A stretch of DNA of 15,159 bases. It comes from Jaaginema sp046541115 (GTDB taxonomy: Bacteria > Cyanobacteriota > Cyanobacteriia > Cyanobacteriales > Spirulinaceae). The notes below the pieces were generated by a model, which saw nothing but the letters and a program-made list of their open reading frames with translations, ran no database searches and was not told the origin of the DNA. The position numbers were made by a program, and so were the translations under genes. The stretch spans positions 1 to 15,159 of the forward strand of contig JBKHDX010000108.1 of NCBI GenBank assembly GCA_046541115.1, in the 5' to 3' direction. Below, in pieces: positions 5,946-12,770 of the stretch; positions within the stretch are counted from its first letter, which is position 1, and every line of letters begins with the position of its first letter.

Positions 5946-7283
5946 CTAAACGATATTAAAGTGTTCTATGTGGACATGAGTAATCGGCACATCAAGCTCA
6001 TGCAGAGCAATTTCTACCGCATCCATCATTACAGGGGCAGCACAGATAAAATATTGACGACTGCCGCGATGAATCGGAATGTAACGCTCCAGTAATTCTC
6101 GATCCACATACCCGGTTTCTCCTGACCAATCTTCCGGGGGTTCTCGTAAAACATGAATAACCGTAACATCCAATCGTTGTTTGAGTTCTTCGAGTTCTTC
6201 TCTAAAGGTAATATCTTCCCAAGTTTTATTGGCGTAAATGAGGGTAAAAGTGCGATCGTCTTGACGATCTGCGGCGGTGACTAACATACTCATCATTGGT
6301 GTAATGCCAATCCCCCCAGCAATCAGAATAAATCCAGCAGAATCCCAATAGCGATCGATGGTAAATACGCCGTAGGGGCCATCTAAAAAGGCTTTTGTTC
6401 CCGGTTGAAATTCTTTGATTTTGCTGGTGAAATCTCCAACTTCTTTAATACTAAATTCCAAACGTTCGGGACTTTCTGCACTAGAAGACATGGAAAAGGG
6501 ATGTTCTCTCATCCTAAAAGGGGAAATTGCTAAAGTAATCCAGGCAAATTGACCGGGTTGAAAACGCATTCCTTGATGTCCTCTAGGACGGAGTACGAGA
6601 GTCCAAACTTTGTTGCGTTGGGGAATCACTTCTTCTACAAGATAGGGATGGCGCGTCATCATCCAGGGTTTGACTAAGCGTACATAAACCAAAAGCCAAA
6701 GGGCAAAAAGCGCGATCGCACTCCATAATACTCCTTTCCAAAATAATCCTAAATAGTTGCTAACCCCTAAAGCATGACCTAACCCAAATGCCACTGCAAG
6801 CACCGCCAAAACGCCGTGAGCAATACGCCAAGGTTCATAAGGGATGTTTAACTTCTTTCGTCCAATGGCAGTCACAATGAGGATGATGAGAGCTAAAACT
6901 GATGAAACCGCTAATTTCGCTCGCCAAGGCGCTTCAATAATATTTAACAGTCCTAGGGTTTCCGGATCGGTAATAAAAAGAATGAGCGGATGAATAATAA
7001 CTAAAGCAAAAGCAATCAGAGAAATATAGCGATGGAATTGCAGAATAATATCAATACCATAGGAAGATTCAATGGAATTAATACGGGCTGTTAAGGCAAA
7101 CTGGAGTGCTAACATCGCTAACCCCACAAAGCCCAAAGCCACAGAAAAATCCACCCAAAATGTGCTGCCTGTTGGCGCTCCATACAAAAGCAGCACAAAC
7201 AAAGGAAAGAGAGTAATGGCGAGATATAAACCAATCCAAGCAATGGCGATCGCGACTGGACTCCGAGTTAAAACGCTTTTCAT
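5946..7283 (-). CDS. Ferric-reductase / NADPH-oxidase-like haem flavoprotein
   Basis: This 445-residue membrane oxidoreductase should pass electrons from NAD(P)H through FAD and two haems across the membrane, to ferric iron, oxygen or another acceptor. The N-terminal half is a ferric-reductase transmembrane domain with about six helices. Two histidine pairs with identical spacing, His84/His98 and His156/His170, fit the bis-haem pattern. The C-terminal half is a ferredoxin-reductase-like module: the FAD site HPFSMSSS (261-268), the phosphate-binding DGPYGVF (301-307), the nucleotide motif GGIGITPMMSML (323-334) and a final YFICAAP block (the Cys corresponds to the usual Cys-Gly-x-Pro). Similar predicted proteins occur in bacterial ferric reductases and NOX homologues, so the acceptor cannot be decided here. 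No EF-hand is present. A 53-residue membrane protein follows in the same operon. The ATG at 7283 has no strong ribosome-binding site. Confidence 0.88.
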   Translation of the reverse strand: MKSVLTRSPVAIAIAWIGLYLAITLFPLFVLLLYGAPTGSTFWVDFSVALGFVGLAMLALQFALTARINSIESSYGIDIILQFHRYISLIAFALVIIHPLILFITDPETLGLLNIIEAPWRAKLAVSSVLALIILIVTAIGRKKLNIPYEPWRIAHGVLAVLAVAFGLGHALGVSNYLGLFWKGVLWSAIALFALWLLVYVRLVKPWMMTRHPYLVEEVIPQRNKVWTLVLRPRGHQGMRFQPGQFAWITLAISPFRMREHPFSMSSSAESPERLEFSIKEVGDFTSKIKEFQPGTKAFLDGPYGVFTIDRYWDSAGFILIAGGIGITPMMSMLVTAADRQDDRTFTLIYANKTWEDITFREELEELKQRLDVTVIHVLREPPEDWSGETGYVDRELLERYIPIHRGSRQYFICAAPVMMDAVEIALHELDVPITHVHIEHFNIV

Positions 7284-7375
7284 GTCATAAATTTAGTTGA
7301 GGACGAAGACAGTAAAATATTAATCTATTCTCGTTAAATGGTGGCTAAAGCGATTTCTTTTTTGAGGATTGGCAC

Positions 7376-7408
7376 AGAACCCCGGTTTCTTAAAGAAACC
7401 GGGGTTCT
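7376..7408. repeat. 33-bp palindrome, copy 1 (GAACCCCGG type)
   Basis: AGAACCCCGGTTTCTT (7376-7391) and its exact reverse complement (7393-7408) flank a single A. An identical element occurs at 9139-9171, and the match extends to 37 bases (7374-7410 against 9137-9173). It lies 23 bases past the stop of the holin-like gene and before the oxidoreductase gene, both on the minus strand. It could stop transcription or stabilise mRNA ends, but lacks a T-run. Confidence 0.9.
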
Positions 7409-7431
7409 AAGGCTACACAGTAGGTCAAATA

Positions 7432-7770
7432 CTAACTTATTATACTAAAGAGAATTGAATTAACTACACTGAGGGCTAACGCACCAATAATAGCACTCCA
7501 AAATCCCCACCTTAAGCGGAAACCAGGAACTATCTTGGCGGCCAGCCAGAAAATAAAGGCATTTAAAATAAACAAAAACAAGCCAAAAGTTAAAATAATT
7601 AAGGGGAAAGCTAAGACCCCCAATATGGGTTTTAAGATTGCATTTAAGATTCCAAAAATAGCAGCAGCAATAAAGGCTTTACCTAGATTATCGATCTCAA
7701 CACCGAGGGGAAGCCAAGAAATAATCAAGAAAGCAATAGTGGTAACAATCCAGGGAATAATAATATCCAT
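7432..7770 (-). CDS. Phage holin superfamily IV-like membrane protein
   Basis: From the ATG at 7770 the protein has 112 residues and four hydrophobic segments. Helix one covers IPWIVTTIAFLIISWLP. There is then a short loop with VEIDNLGKAFIAAAIFGILN, followed by KPILGVLAFPLIILTFGLF, FILNAFIFWLAAKIVPGF and a last helix. The AAIFGILNAILKPILG and FPLIILTFGLFLFILNA blocks match the widespread 'phage holin family' (mycobacterial 4-TM holin-like, PF04020 type). In bacteria this is an ordinary inner-membrane protein of unknown function and does not mean a prophage. An upstream start at 7848 would add 26 residues containing an Ile run and two cysteines that are unlike the family. Neither start has a clear ribosome-binding site. 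It is divergent from the AI-2E-family gene. Confidence 0.82.
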   Translation of the reverse strand: MDIIIPWIVTTIAFLIISWLPLGVEIDNLGKAFIAAAIFGILNAILKPILGVLAFPLIILTFGLFLFILNAFIFWLAAKIVPGFRLRWGFWSAIIGALALSVVNSILFSIIS

Positions 7771-7891
7771 AATTATTATAATTATTGAAGATAAACAACC
7801 ATGACAATTTTGCTCAAGAAAAGCCATAGTTAAACTAGAATAAACCACATATTTCTATTCAAGCATCTACCGAAAGTATGATTATTTGTAC

Positions 7892-7909
7892 CTGGTTTAG
7901 CTAAACCAG
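7892..7909. promoter_or_regulatory. Perfect 18-bp palindrome in a divergent promoter region
   Basis: CTGGTTTAG and CTAAACCAG are exact reverse complements with no spacer. The site lies 84 bases before the AI-2E-family start and 122 bases before the holin-like start. A TATACT (7916-7921) follows six bases later, so the palindrome covers the expected -35 zone of a plus-strand promoter. This is where an operator for a dimeric repressor or activator would sit. The protein that binds it is unknown. Confidence 0.55.
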
Positions 7910-7915
7910 ACAAAG

Positions 7916-7921
7916 TATACT
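7916..7921 (+). promoter_or_regulatory. -10 element candidate for the AI-2E-family gene
   Basis: TATACT differs from TATAAT at one base and lies 71 bases before the start at 7993. No good -35 is present at 17 bases, where the palindrome lies. This suggests an activator-dependent or operator-controlled promoter if the element is real. Confidence 0.4.
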
Positions 7922-7992
7922 AAAACCATTACCTGTGAACCAACCCAAAAAGCAATTTTTATCAACATTGTCTCTGTAACCATCAATCATTA

Positions 7993-9027
7993 ATGAAGCA
8001 ACTGAGTATCTGGGAGTATCTACAACGCCTATTGCTAACCCTCCTCGTGGTTAGTCTATTTGTCATTTTGCTGATGGTTGCTTGGGCAATTGTCGATGCC
8101 CTGATTCTTCTGTTTATAGGAGTTGTAACAGCCGTTATTTTGCGAACCCTCGCAAAACCCATTGCTCGCTATACGCCTCTTAATATAAAAGCTGCGATTC
8201 TTATTGTTATCCTGTTGCTGCTTGTGTTACTAGCCCTTGGAGGCTGGTTATTCGTTCCAGAAATTGTGAATCAAACTGAAGCCCTTGTCACTCAAGTTAA
8301 TCAAGCTATTATTCAACTTGAACAATTTTTATTACAGTATAATTGGGGACAGGATTTATTAGAAACGATTTTCCGACAAGATCCAACTCAACTTCCTTTT
8401 CAAGATTTATTTCCTCGTGTTACCGATACTTTTAGCTTAACTGTAGAAACTTTAACCAATTTCTTTTTTATCCTTTTTATTGGACTTTTTCTCGCTTGGA
8501 ATCCAGAGCTTTATCGTTCTGGAATTATTAGATTAATTCCCCCTATGGGACGGAAGAGAGCAAGGGAAGTGATAGATGCAATTATTGAGGGACTTCGCGG
8601 TTGGCTACTCGGTCAGTTCATCTCAATGTGTACTATTGGTTTAGTCGTTGGGGTAGGTTTATCTATTCTGGGGATTCCCCTTGCTTTTCTACTGGGTATT
8701 ATTAGCGGAGTATTAGAGTTTGTCCCTATTTTGGGGCCAATTGTTTCATCAATTCCAGGAATTTTAATTGCCTTTACCCTAGGCTTTACTAATACCATTT
8801 ATGTGACTTTGTTTTATTTAGTTGTTCAACAGATTGAAGGGAATTTACTGACACCGATTGTTCAACGACACACGGTCGATTTACCTCCAGCCCTAACCTT
8901 AACAGTTATCTTTATTATGGGCTTATTATTTGGTCCCTTTGCTATTTTTATTGCAACACCACTCGCGGCAACTTTTTTGATTTTAATCAAAATGGTTTAT
9001 CTCGAAGATGTTCTCAAATCTCGTTAA
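7993..9027 (+). CDS. AI-2E family (PerM-type) membrane transporter
   Basis: This is a 344-residue inner-membrane protein of the family named after the E. coli AI-2 exporter TqsA. Substrates differ among members and are unknown here. Hydrophobic helices occupy about 12-50 and 64-88. A polar, amphipathic extramembrane domain (about 90-150) follows, rich in Gln and containing QDPTQLPFQDLFPRV. The C-terminal half carries the signature: GIPLAFLLGIISGVLEFVPI, then LGPIVSSIPGILIAF, QQIEGNLLTPIVQR, and a final LGFTNT / MGLLFGPFAIFIATPLAA region. Length and order are normal. The gene is AT-rich and carries no GCGATCGC. A separated palindrome and TATACT lie upstream. There is no obvious ribosome-binding site at 7993, but the family alignment supports this start. 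Confidence 0.92.
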   Translation: MKQLSIWEYLQRLLLTLLVVSLFVILLMVAWAIVDALILLFIGVVTAVILRTLAKPIARYTPLNIKAAILIVILLLLVLLALGGWLFVPEIVNQTEALVTQVNQAIIQLEQFLLQYNWGQDLLETIFRQDPTQLPFQDLFPRVTDTFSLTVETLTNFFFILFIGLFLAWNPELYRSGIIRLIPPMGRKRAREVIDAIIEGLRGWLLGQFISMCTIGLVVGVGLSILGIPLAFLLGIISGVLEFVPILGPIVSSIPGILIAFTLGFTNTIYVTLFYLVVQQIEGNLLTPIVQRHTVDLPPALTLTVIFIMGLLFGPFAIFIATPLAATFLILIKMVYLEDVLKSR

Positions 9028-9036
9028 GCAGTTTGA

Positions 9037-9153
9037 GGGGCTGTTGCCTATGCGCTCTCGGTCATTCGCGGGTTAAATACTAAAGAGATCGATCTGCGTC
9101 GCGCCTTACTCTTTTTTGGCGGATTTAAGTTTCTAGACAGAACCCCGGTTTCT
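9037..9153 (+). pseudogene. Remnant of an MntP-like manganese exporter (tentative)
   Basis: Immediately after the AI-2E-family stop, one frame stays open for 39 codons but has no start codon and is preceded by TGA. It reads GAVAYALSVIRGLNTKEIDL and then RRALLFFGGFKFLD. The Ala-Leu-Ser-Val-x-Arg-Gly-Leu and Ala-Leu-x-Phe-Phe-Gly-Gly-Phe spacing resembles the first helix and loop of the MntP/DUF204 family, which exports manganese. The frame is cut by the 33-bp palindrome at 9139. If right, most of the gene has been lost. The assignment rests on pattern recognition of about 32 residues. Confidence 0.4.
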
Positions 9154-9171
9154 TAAAGAAACCGGGGTTCT
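9139..9171. repeat. 33-bp palindrome, copy 2 (GAACCCCGG type)
   Basis: This is identical to the copy at 7376-7408. It sits between the converging AI-2E-family and histidine-kinase genes, ten bases past the kinase stop, where a hairpin of 16 bp could act as a two-way transcription stop or mRNA end. There is no T-run on either side. The flanking DNA differs from copy 1 beyond the shared AC and AA. Confidence 0.9.
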
Positions 9172-9180
9172 AAAACCATT

Positions 9181-10530
9181 CTACGCAGCAGGCAACAATA
9201 CGGTAAACGTCGTCCCGACAGCAGGCTGACTGGTGACGCTGATGTGGCCGTGATGGTGTTCGACAATGGCGATCGCGATCGCGAGTCCTAAACCCGTTCC
9301 CGTTGAAGGAGGAGATTGAGTTTCCCTGCGCGATCGCGAGGGGTCAATGCGATAAAAGCGGTCAAAAATGTGCGCGATCGCGTCTTGGGGAATGCCCGTT
9401 CCCGTATCGCAGACATCCACCTGTAGCCAGCAGTGACGGTCTTTTTCCACTCGTTGAATTTTGACCTCGACGGCGATATCTTGGGGGGTTTTGGGGTCAG
9501 CATCGTTGGGTAAACTATGTTCGAGGGCGTTACTAATTAAATTGGTAAACAATCGCGCTAACCGATCCCAATCTCCTTTCACCGCAAAAACATCTTCCCC
9601 TAACGCCTCTGCGGTGGCTTCCTGGGGTTCTGTAATTTGTAAGCTGAGGTAAATTCCCTTTTGTTCGGCAAAAAGGCGCTGTTCTTCGATAATTTCAATT
9701 AAAAGGGCATCTAAAGGCAAAGTTTGCAACTCCGTCTCGATGATGCCGCTATCAGATCGCGCTAAAAATAAGAGGTCATTCACCAAACGCCCCAAACGTT
9801 GCGTTAAACGCTCAATGGCTTGAAACTGCGACACCTGAAACTGCGGATCGGTTTCGGGATAAGCCAACAATGCTTGCACGTTGGTTTGAATCATCGCGAT
9901 GGGGTTGCGGAGTTCGTGGGACGCATCGGCGGTAAACTGTTTTAAACTTTGGTAGGAATCCCGCACGGGCTGAATGGCAATTCCCGACAACCACCAGCCA
10001 ATCCACGCGACGCTACTCACCCCAATTGCCGTCCACAAAGCCAAGTCAAAGATTAACTGACGACTGGGTTTTGTCACCTCAAACCAAGGATGACTCACCC
10101 GCAGGTATCCCAACACCTGACGACCGTTTTCAATGCGTTGGGTGACTTGTCGCAGCCAATAATCGGCGGTGACTTGGACGGTTTTGGCGGTGGGGTAAAT
10201 TTGAATGGGAATGTCGAGGGGGTCGGAAAGGGTAGACCACAGCAATTCCCCGTTGGCACTAAACCATTCTAGATCGATGCGGTCATCTTCGACGGGAGAG
10301 GAGTTGTTGTGAAAGCTGGCTTCGATGTTGACAAGGCTTTCGTTGGGGTTGGGGGATTCAATAATGAGCGATCGCTCGACCACTTCGACAACGTGTTTGA
10401 GGGTGTCGTCCATGCGGTCAATGAGGGTGTTGCGAAAATAGCCGTAAATCGCGATCGCGAACAACAATAATAAAACAGCAGTAACCGTAGTGTACCAAAT
10501 TGCTAAACGGCGGCGGGTTGCTTGAAACAT
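9181..10530 (-). CDS. Membrane sensor histidine kinase (orphan)
   Basis: This is a 449-residue two-component sensor. From Met at 10530, a basic QATRRRLAIWY precedes the first membrane helix (about 10-30). A periplasmic sensing domain follows (about 35-165) with EVVERSLIIE, IDLEWFSANGELLWST and GYLRVSHPWFEV. A second helix (about 166-186) leads into a short linker. The HisKA domain contains SHELRNP with the phospho-acceptor His205. The ATPase domain has the N box LFTNLISNALEHS, G1 DVCDTGTGIP, the F box IFDRFYRIDPSRSR and G2 GTGLGLAIA. All catalytic motifs are intact. The architecture resembles cyanobacterial RppB/NrsS-type sensors, but the stimulus is unknown. No response regulator is adjacent. 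The gene starts 16 bases after the cobD stop, so the two are probably co-transcribed. A TTG at 10572 would overlap cobD and is less likely. Confidence 0.92.
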   Translation of the reverse strand: MFQATRRRLAIWYTTVTAVLLLLFAIAIYGYFRNTLIDRMDDTLKHVVEVVERSLIIESPNPNESLVNIEASFHNNSSPVEDDRIDLEWFSANGELLWSTLSDPLDIPIQIYPTAKTVQVTADYWLRQVTQRIENGRQVLGYLRVSHPWFEVTKPSRQLIFDLALWTAIGVSSVAWIGWWLSGIAIQPVRDSYQSLKQFTADASHELRNPIAMIQTNVQALLAYPETDPQFQVSQFQAIERLTQRLGRLVNDLLFLARSDSGIIETELQTLPLDALLIEIIEEQRLFAEQKGIYLSLQITEPQEATAEALGEDVFAVKGDWDRLARLFTNLISNALEHSLPNDADPKTPQDIAVEVKIQRVEKDRHCWLQVDVCDTGTGIPQDAIAHIFDRFYRIDPSRSRRETQSPPSTGTGLGLAIAIAIVEHHHGHISVTSQPAVGTTFTVLLPAA

Positions 10531-10546
10531 ACAGCTAAAAAAGGAT

Positions 10547-11572
10547 TTAGAGCCAAGTTGAAAGTCCGACAAATTCGGGTATGGGGCTTCCTGTAAGCGT
10601 AACGAATACCAAACAACCGATAACCAACCACAACAACAGGCAAACGCGGGTTAACCTCAAAGCCCGGTTGATAATTTCCGGCGTAATCGGTTGTTTGGCT
10701 GCACCAAGGAGGGGTTTTTCTTTAATAATCCCGTTATAGGTGTTTTTTCCGCCCATCTGCACTCCTAAAGCTGCTGCATAAGCGCATTCACTCCAGCCAG
10801 AATTAGGGCTAGAATCTTGAATGGCATCGCGACGACAGAGGGAAATAACGTAACCGGGTTTTCCTGAAAGTAGCGCAATGGTAAGGACTGTCAGACGACA
10901 GGGAAACCAAGTTAATTTGTCCTCAAATTGAGCGCTAAACCACCCTAAATCCTCGTAAGGTTCTCGACGGTATCCAACCATAGAATCGAGGGTGCTGGCG
11001 GCTTTATAGCCAAAGCAGAGAGGGATTGCACCCACCCCTGGTATGCAGCTTCCCAGGATGGCGTAGAATAAAGGGGCCGTCATGCCGTCGGTGGTGTTTT
11101 CGGCAACGGTTTCGAGGACAGCCCGCAAAATTTCGGCTTCAGAGAGGCTGTCTGTGTCGCGGCCCACATATAAGCTCAGTTTAGCTCTCGCGGTGTCTAG
11201 GTCGCCATTTTGCAGGGGTTGGAGGACATCGAAAGCGGCATCCCTGAGACTGCGGGCTGCAAAACAACTGGCCAGAGCGATCGCGCTGACGAGAATCCCT
11301 ACAATGGGATGTATTATCGCAGCTAGTTGTACCATACCCCAACTCGCGATCGCGCTGCCCCCCGTCAACCCCACACCGAGGATAATTCCGACAATACGTC
11401 GCGGCCATTTTTCCTGGAAACGGGGAAGCACAAATTCGCTGTAGCGAGTAATCATCCAACCCATCACCTGAACCGGATGGGGCCAAGTCCAAGGATCGCC
11501 GATGAGATAATCTAGCCATGCTGCCCCTATTAAAATTATAAGGGGCGCAAATTCTTCTACTCGCAAAATCAA
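10547..11572 (-). CDS. cobD: Adenosylcobinamide-phosphate synthase CobD/CbiB
   Basis: This integral membrane enzyme of cobalamin synthesis joins adenosylcobyric acid to an aminopropanol-type linker, giving adenosylcobinamide or its phosphate. The 341 residues have four or more helices and family motifs in order: DYLIGDPWTWPHPVQVMGWM near the start, then SLSEAEILRAVLETVAENTTDGMTAPLFYAI, SMVGYRREPYEDLGWFSAQFEDK region and DAIQDSSPNSGWSECAYAAALG followed by VQMGGKNTYNG. The expected start is a TTG at 11572 that has GAGGG four bases upstream. The next Met is deep inside the first conserved block, so TTG is well supported. No other cobalamin gene lies in the window. A sensor kinase gene follows at short distance, and the thioredoxin-fold gene diverges 73 bases upstream. 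Confidence 0.94.
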   Translation of the reverse strand: MILRVEEFAPLIILIGAAWLDYLIGDPWTWPHPVQVMGWMITRYSEFVLPRFQEKWPRRIVGIILGVGLTGGSAIASWGMVQLAAIIHPIVGILVSAIALASCFAARSLRDAAFDVLQPLQNGDLDTARAKLSLYVGRDTDSLSEAEILRAVLETVAENTTDGMTAPLFYAILGSCIPGVGAIPLCFGYKAASTLDSMVGYRREPYEDLGWFSAQFEDKLTWFPCRLTVLTIALLSGKPGYVISLCRRDAIQDSSPNSGWSECAYAAALGVQMGGKNTYNGIIKEKPLLGAAKQPITPEIINRALRLTRVCLLLWLVIGCLVFVTLTGSPIPEFVGLSTWL

Positions 11573-11645
11573 ATTTCCCTCGCAGCCAAGAAACCTAGAT
11601 AATAAGCTATCGTAGTTAATCGCTTAGGATAATCAATTTAGGGGA

Positions 11646-12227
11646 ATGACAGTTTTGATCTTGAATTTTGTTCGGTTGTGGCGTTGGTGCGTTGCGGGAC
11701 TGCTCGCGATCGCGGTTATGATAGGAAGTTGGAATCTTGCGACAAATCCCGCTTGGGCTGGTCTAGAAGATGACCGCTATGATGGCAATATCTTTGTATT
11801 GTATGCGGGGAATGGTTCTCTGGTCCCGACACGCAACACCTTAGCGGAATCTCTGCAAAAACATCGTCCTGTCGTCTTGGTGTTTTATGTAGATGATAGC
11901 AGCGATTGTAAAGAGTATGCCTTAGTGGTGTCTCGTTTGCAAGAAACTTACGACCGGGTTGCTAGTTTGATTCCAATCGACATTGATTCTCTGGCTTTAG
12001 ACCAAGAATACGGACTCAATGAAGCCGGCCATTATTATCGCGGTTTTGTGCCGCAAGTGGTGGTTTTCGATCGAGAAGGAAAAGTCCGATTTGATGAAGT
12101 TGGTCAAGTGTCTTATGAAAAATTAGACAGCGTTTTGCGAGAAGTTTTTGAATTAGTTCCTCGTTCAGAATCACCCGAATTACAACGACGTTCCTTCAAC
12201 GAGTTTAACGCTGAATTGAGCGAATAA
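11646..12227 (+). CDS. Thylakoid thioredoxin-fold protein, PSI accumulation factor-like
   Basis: The protein has 193 residues. An N-terminal hydrophobic helix (about 13-30) ends in NPAWA, a probable signal or anchor with cleavage after Ala38. The rest has a thioredoxin-like fold: the strand VVLVFYVDDSSDCKEYALVV (77-96), and a FVPQVVVFDREGKVRFDEVG block with the cis-proline Pro136. The usual Cys-x-x-Cys is missing and only Cys88 is present, so classical disulfide exchange is unlikely. The sequence matches my memory of a cyanobacterial family annotated as thylakoid membrane photosystem I accumulation factor; that role is from annotation, not seen here. AGGGGA abuts the ATG at 11646, so the TTG at 11655 is a possible alternative start. 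It diverges from cobD and is followed by rpoZ 110 bases later. Confidence 0.82.
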   Translation: MTVLILNFVRLWRWCVAGLLAIAVMIGSWNLATNPAWAGLEDDRYDGNIFVLYAGNGSLVPTRNTLAESLQKHRPVVLVFYVDDSSDCKEYALVVSRLQETYDRVASLIPIDIDSLALDQEYGLNEAGHYYRGFVPQVVVFDREGKVRFDEVGQVSYEKLDSVLREVFELVPRSESPELQRRSFNEFNAELSE

Positions 12228-12304
12228 ACCGGTCGCAGCAGCGCAATTTTGTTGTTTTAGCTACACTAAAGAAGTTTCCGGTTAATCTAAAATACCGATC
12301 GACT

Positions 12305-12328
12305 TTAAACTTTGATCCTTTAGTTTAA
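12305..12328 (+). promoter_or_regulatory. Inverted repeat in the rpoZ leader
   Basis: TTAAACT (12305-12311) and AGTTTAA (12322-12328) are perfect reverse complements with a ten-base gap, ending nine bases before the rpoZ ATG. It could form a hairpin over the ribosome-entry zone or bind a protein. It is AT-rich and short, so chance is possible. Confidence 0.3.
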
Positions 12329-12337
12329 GATTTTCTC

Positions 12338-12571
12338 ATGGCAAAACGTTCCTCTCTTTCGTTCGATTCTTCTCAAATCATGGCGCGGGCTGACGAGTTG
12401 ATGAATGCTGCATCTAACCGCTATCGCATTACCGTCCAAGTCGCGAATCGAGCGAAACGCCGTCGTTATGAAGATTTTGAAATTAATGATGACCCTTTGA
12501 TGAAACCTGTAATTCGAGCGGTGATTGAAATGTCTGACGAAATTACCCAACCGGAAATCATTGGCGATTAA
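12338..12571 (+). CDS. rpoZ: RNA polymerase omega subunit
   Basis: This small core subunit helps assemble RNA polymerase by chaperoning the beta-prime subunit (RpoC2/gamma split form in cyanobacteria). The 77 residues match the short cyanobacterial form. MAKRSSLSFDSSQIMARADE is followed by LMNAASNRYRITVQVANRAKR with the conserved Asn-Arg-Tyr and Ala-Asn/Lys-Arg-Ala-Lys-Arg pattern. The next residues are RRYEDFEINDDPLMKPVIRA and an acidic end. Nothing is missing. The gene follows the thioredoxin-fold gene on the same strand but has its own 110-base spacer containing a TCTAAAAT and an inverted repeat, so it may have its own promoter. Confidence 0.95.
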   Translation: MAKRSSLSFDSSQIMARADELMNAASNRYRITVQVANRAKRRRYEDFEINDDPLMKPVIRAVIEMSDEITQPEIIGD

Positions 12572-12718
12572 AAAGAGTTCTAAAGGGTTAATTCTGGGGG
12601 AATTCTAAGTTTTGAAGAATATAAAAGTCCTGCTTTATTAACGCTGTCAAAACTTTGCTGAATTCCTCCAATTTTTAGAATTTAGAATAAAATATTAATG
12701 CCTGGATTGAGGAACTTT

Positions 12719-12724
12719 TATAAT
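12719..12724 (+). promoter_or_regulatory. -10 element candidate for the 192-residue gene
   Basis: A consensus TATAAT lies 46 bases before the ATG at 12771 in an AT-rich spacer. No -35 element is present at 17 bases, so this may be an activator-dependent promoter or a chance match. Confidence 0.4.
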
Positions 12725-12770
12725 AAAAAGTGAATCAGTTTATCTCGGACTTAGAGTTCAGTTTTTTACA

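Noticed and set aside
7432..7848. Prophage lysis gene
   Set aside because: The holin-like family is widespread in bacterial chromosomes, and there is no endolysin, capsid or integrase gene nearby.
7993..9027. Quorum-sensing locus based on the AI-2E name
   Set aside because: The family name reflects one E. coli member; there is no luxS, lsr or receptor gene here, and substrates vary.
9461..10272. Small frames within and opposite the histidine kinase
   Set aside because: They overlap intact catalytic motifs of the kinase in other frames and have no independent support.
12592..12608. Terminator after rpoZ (AATTC / GAATT hairpin)
   Set aside because: The stem is only five weak base pairs and has no T-run.
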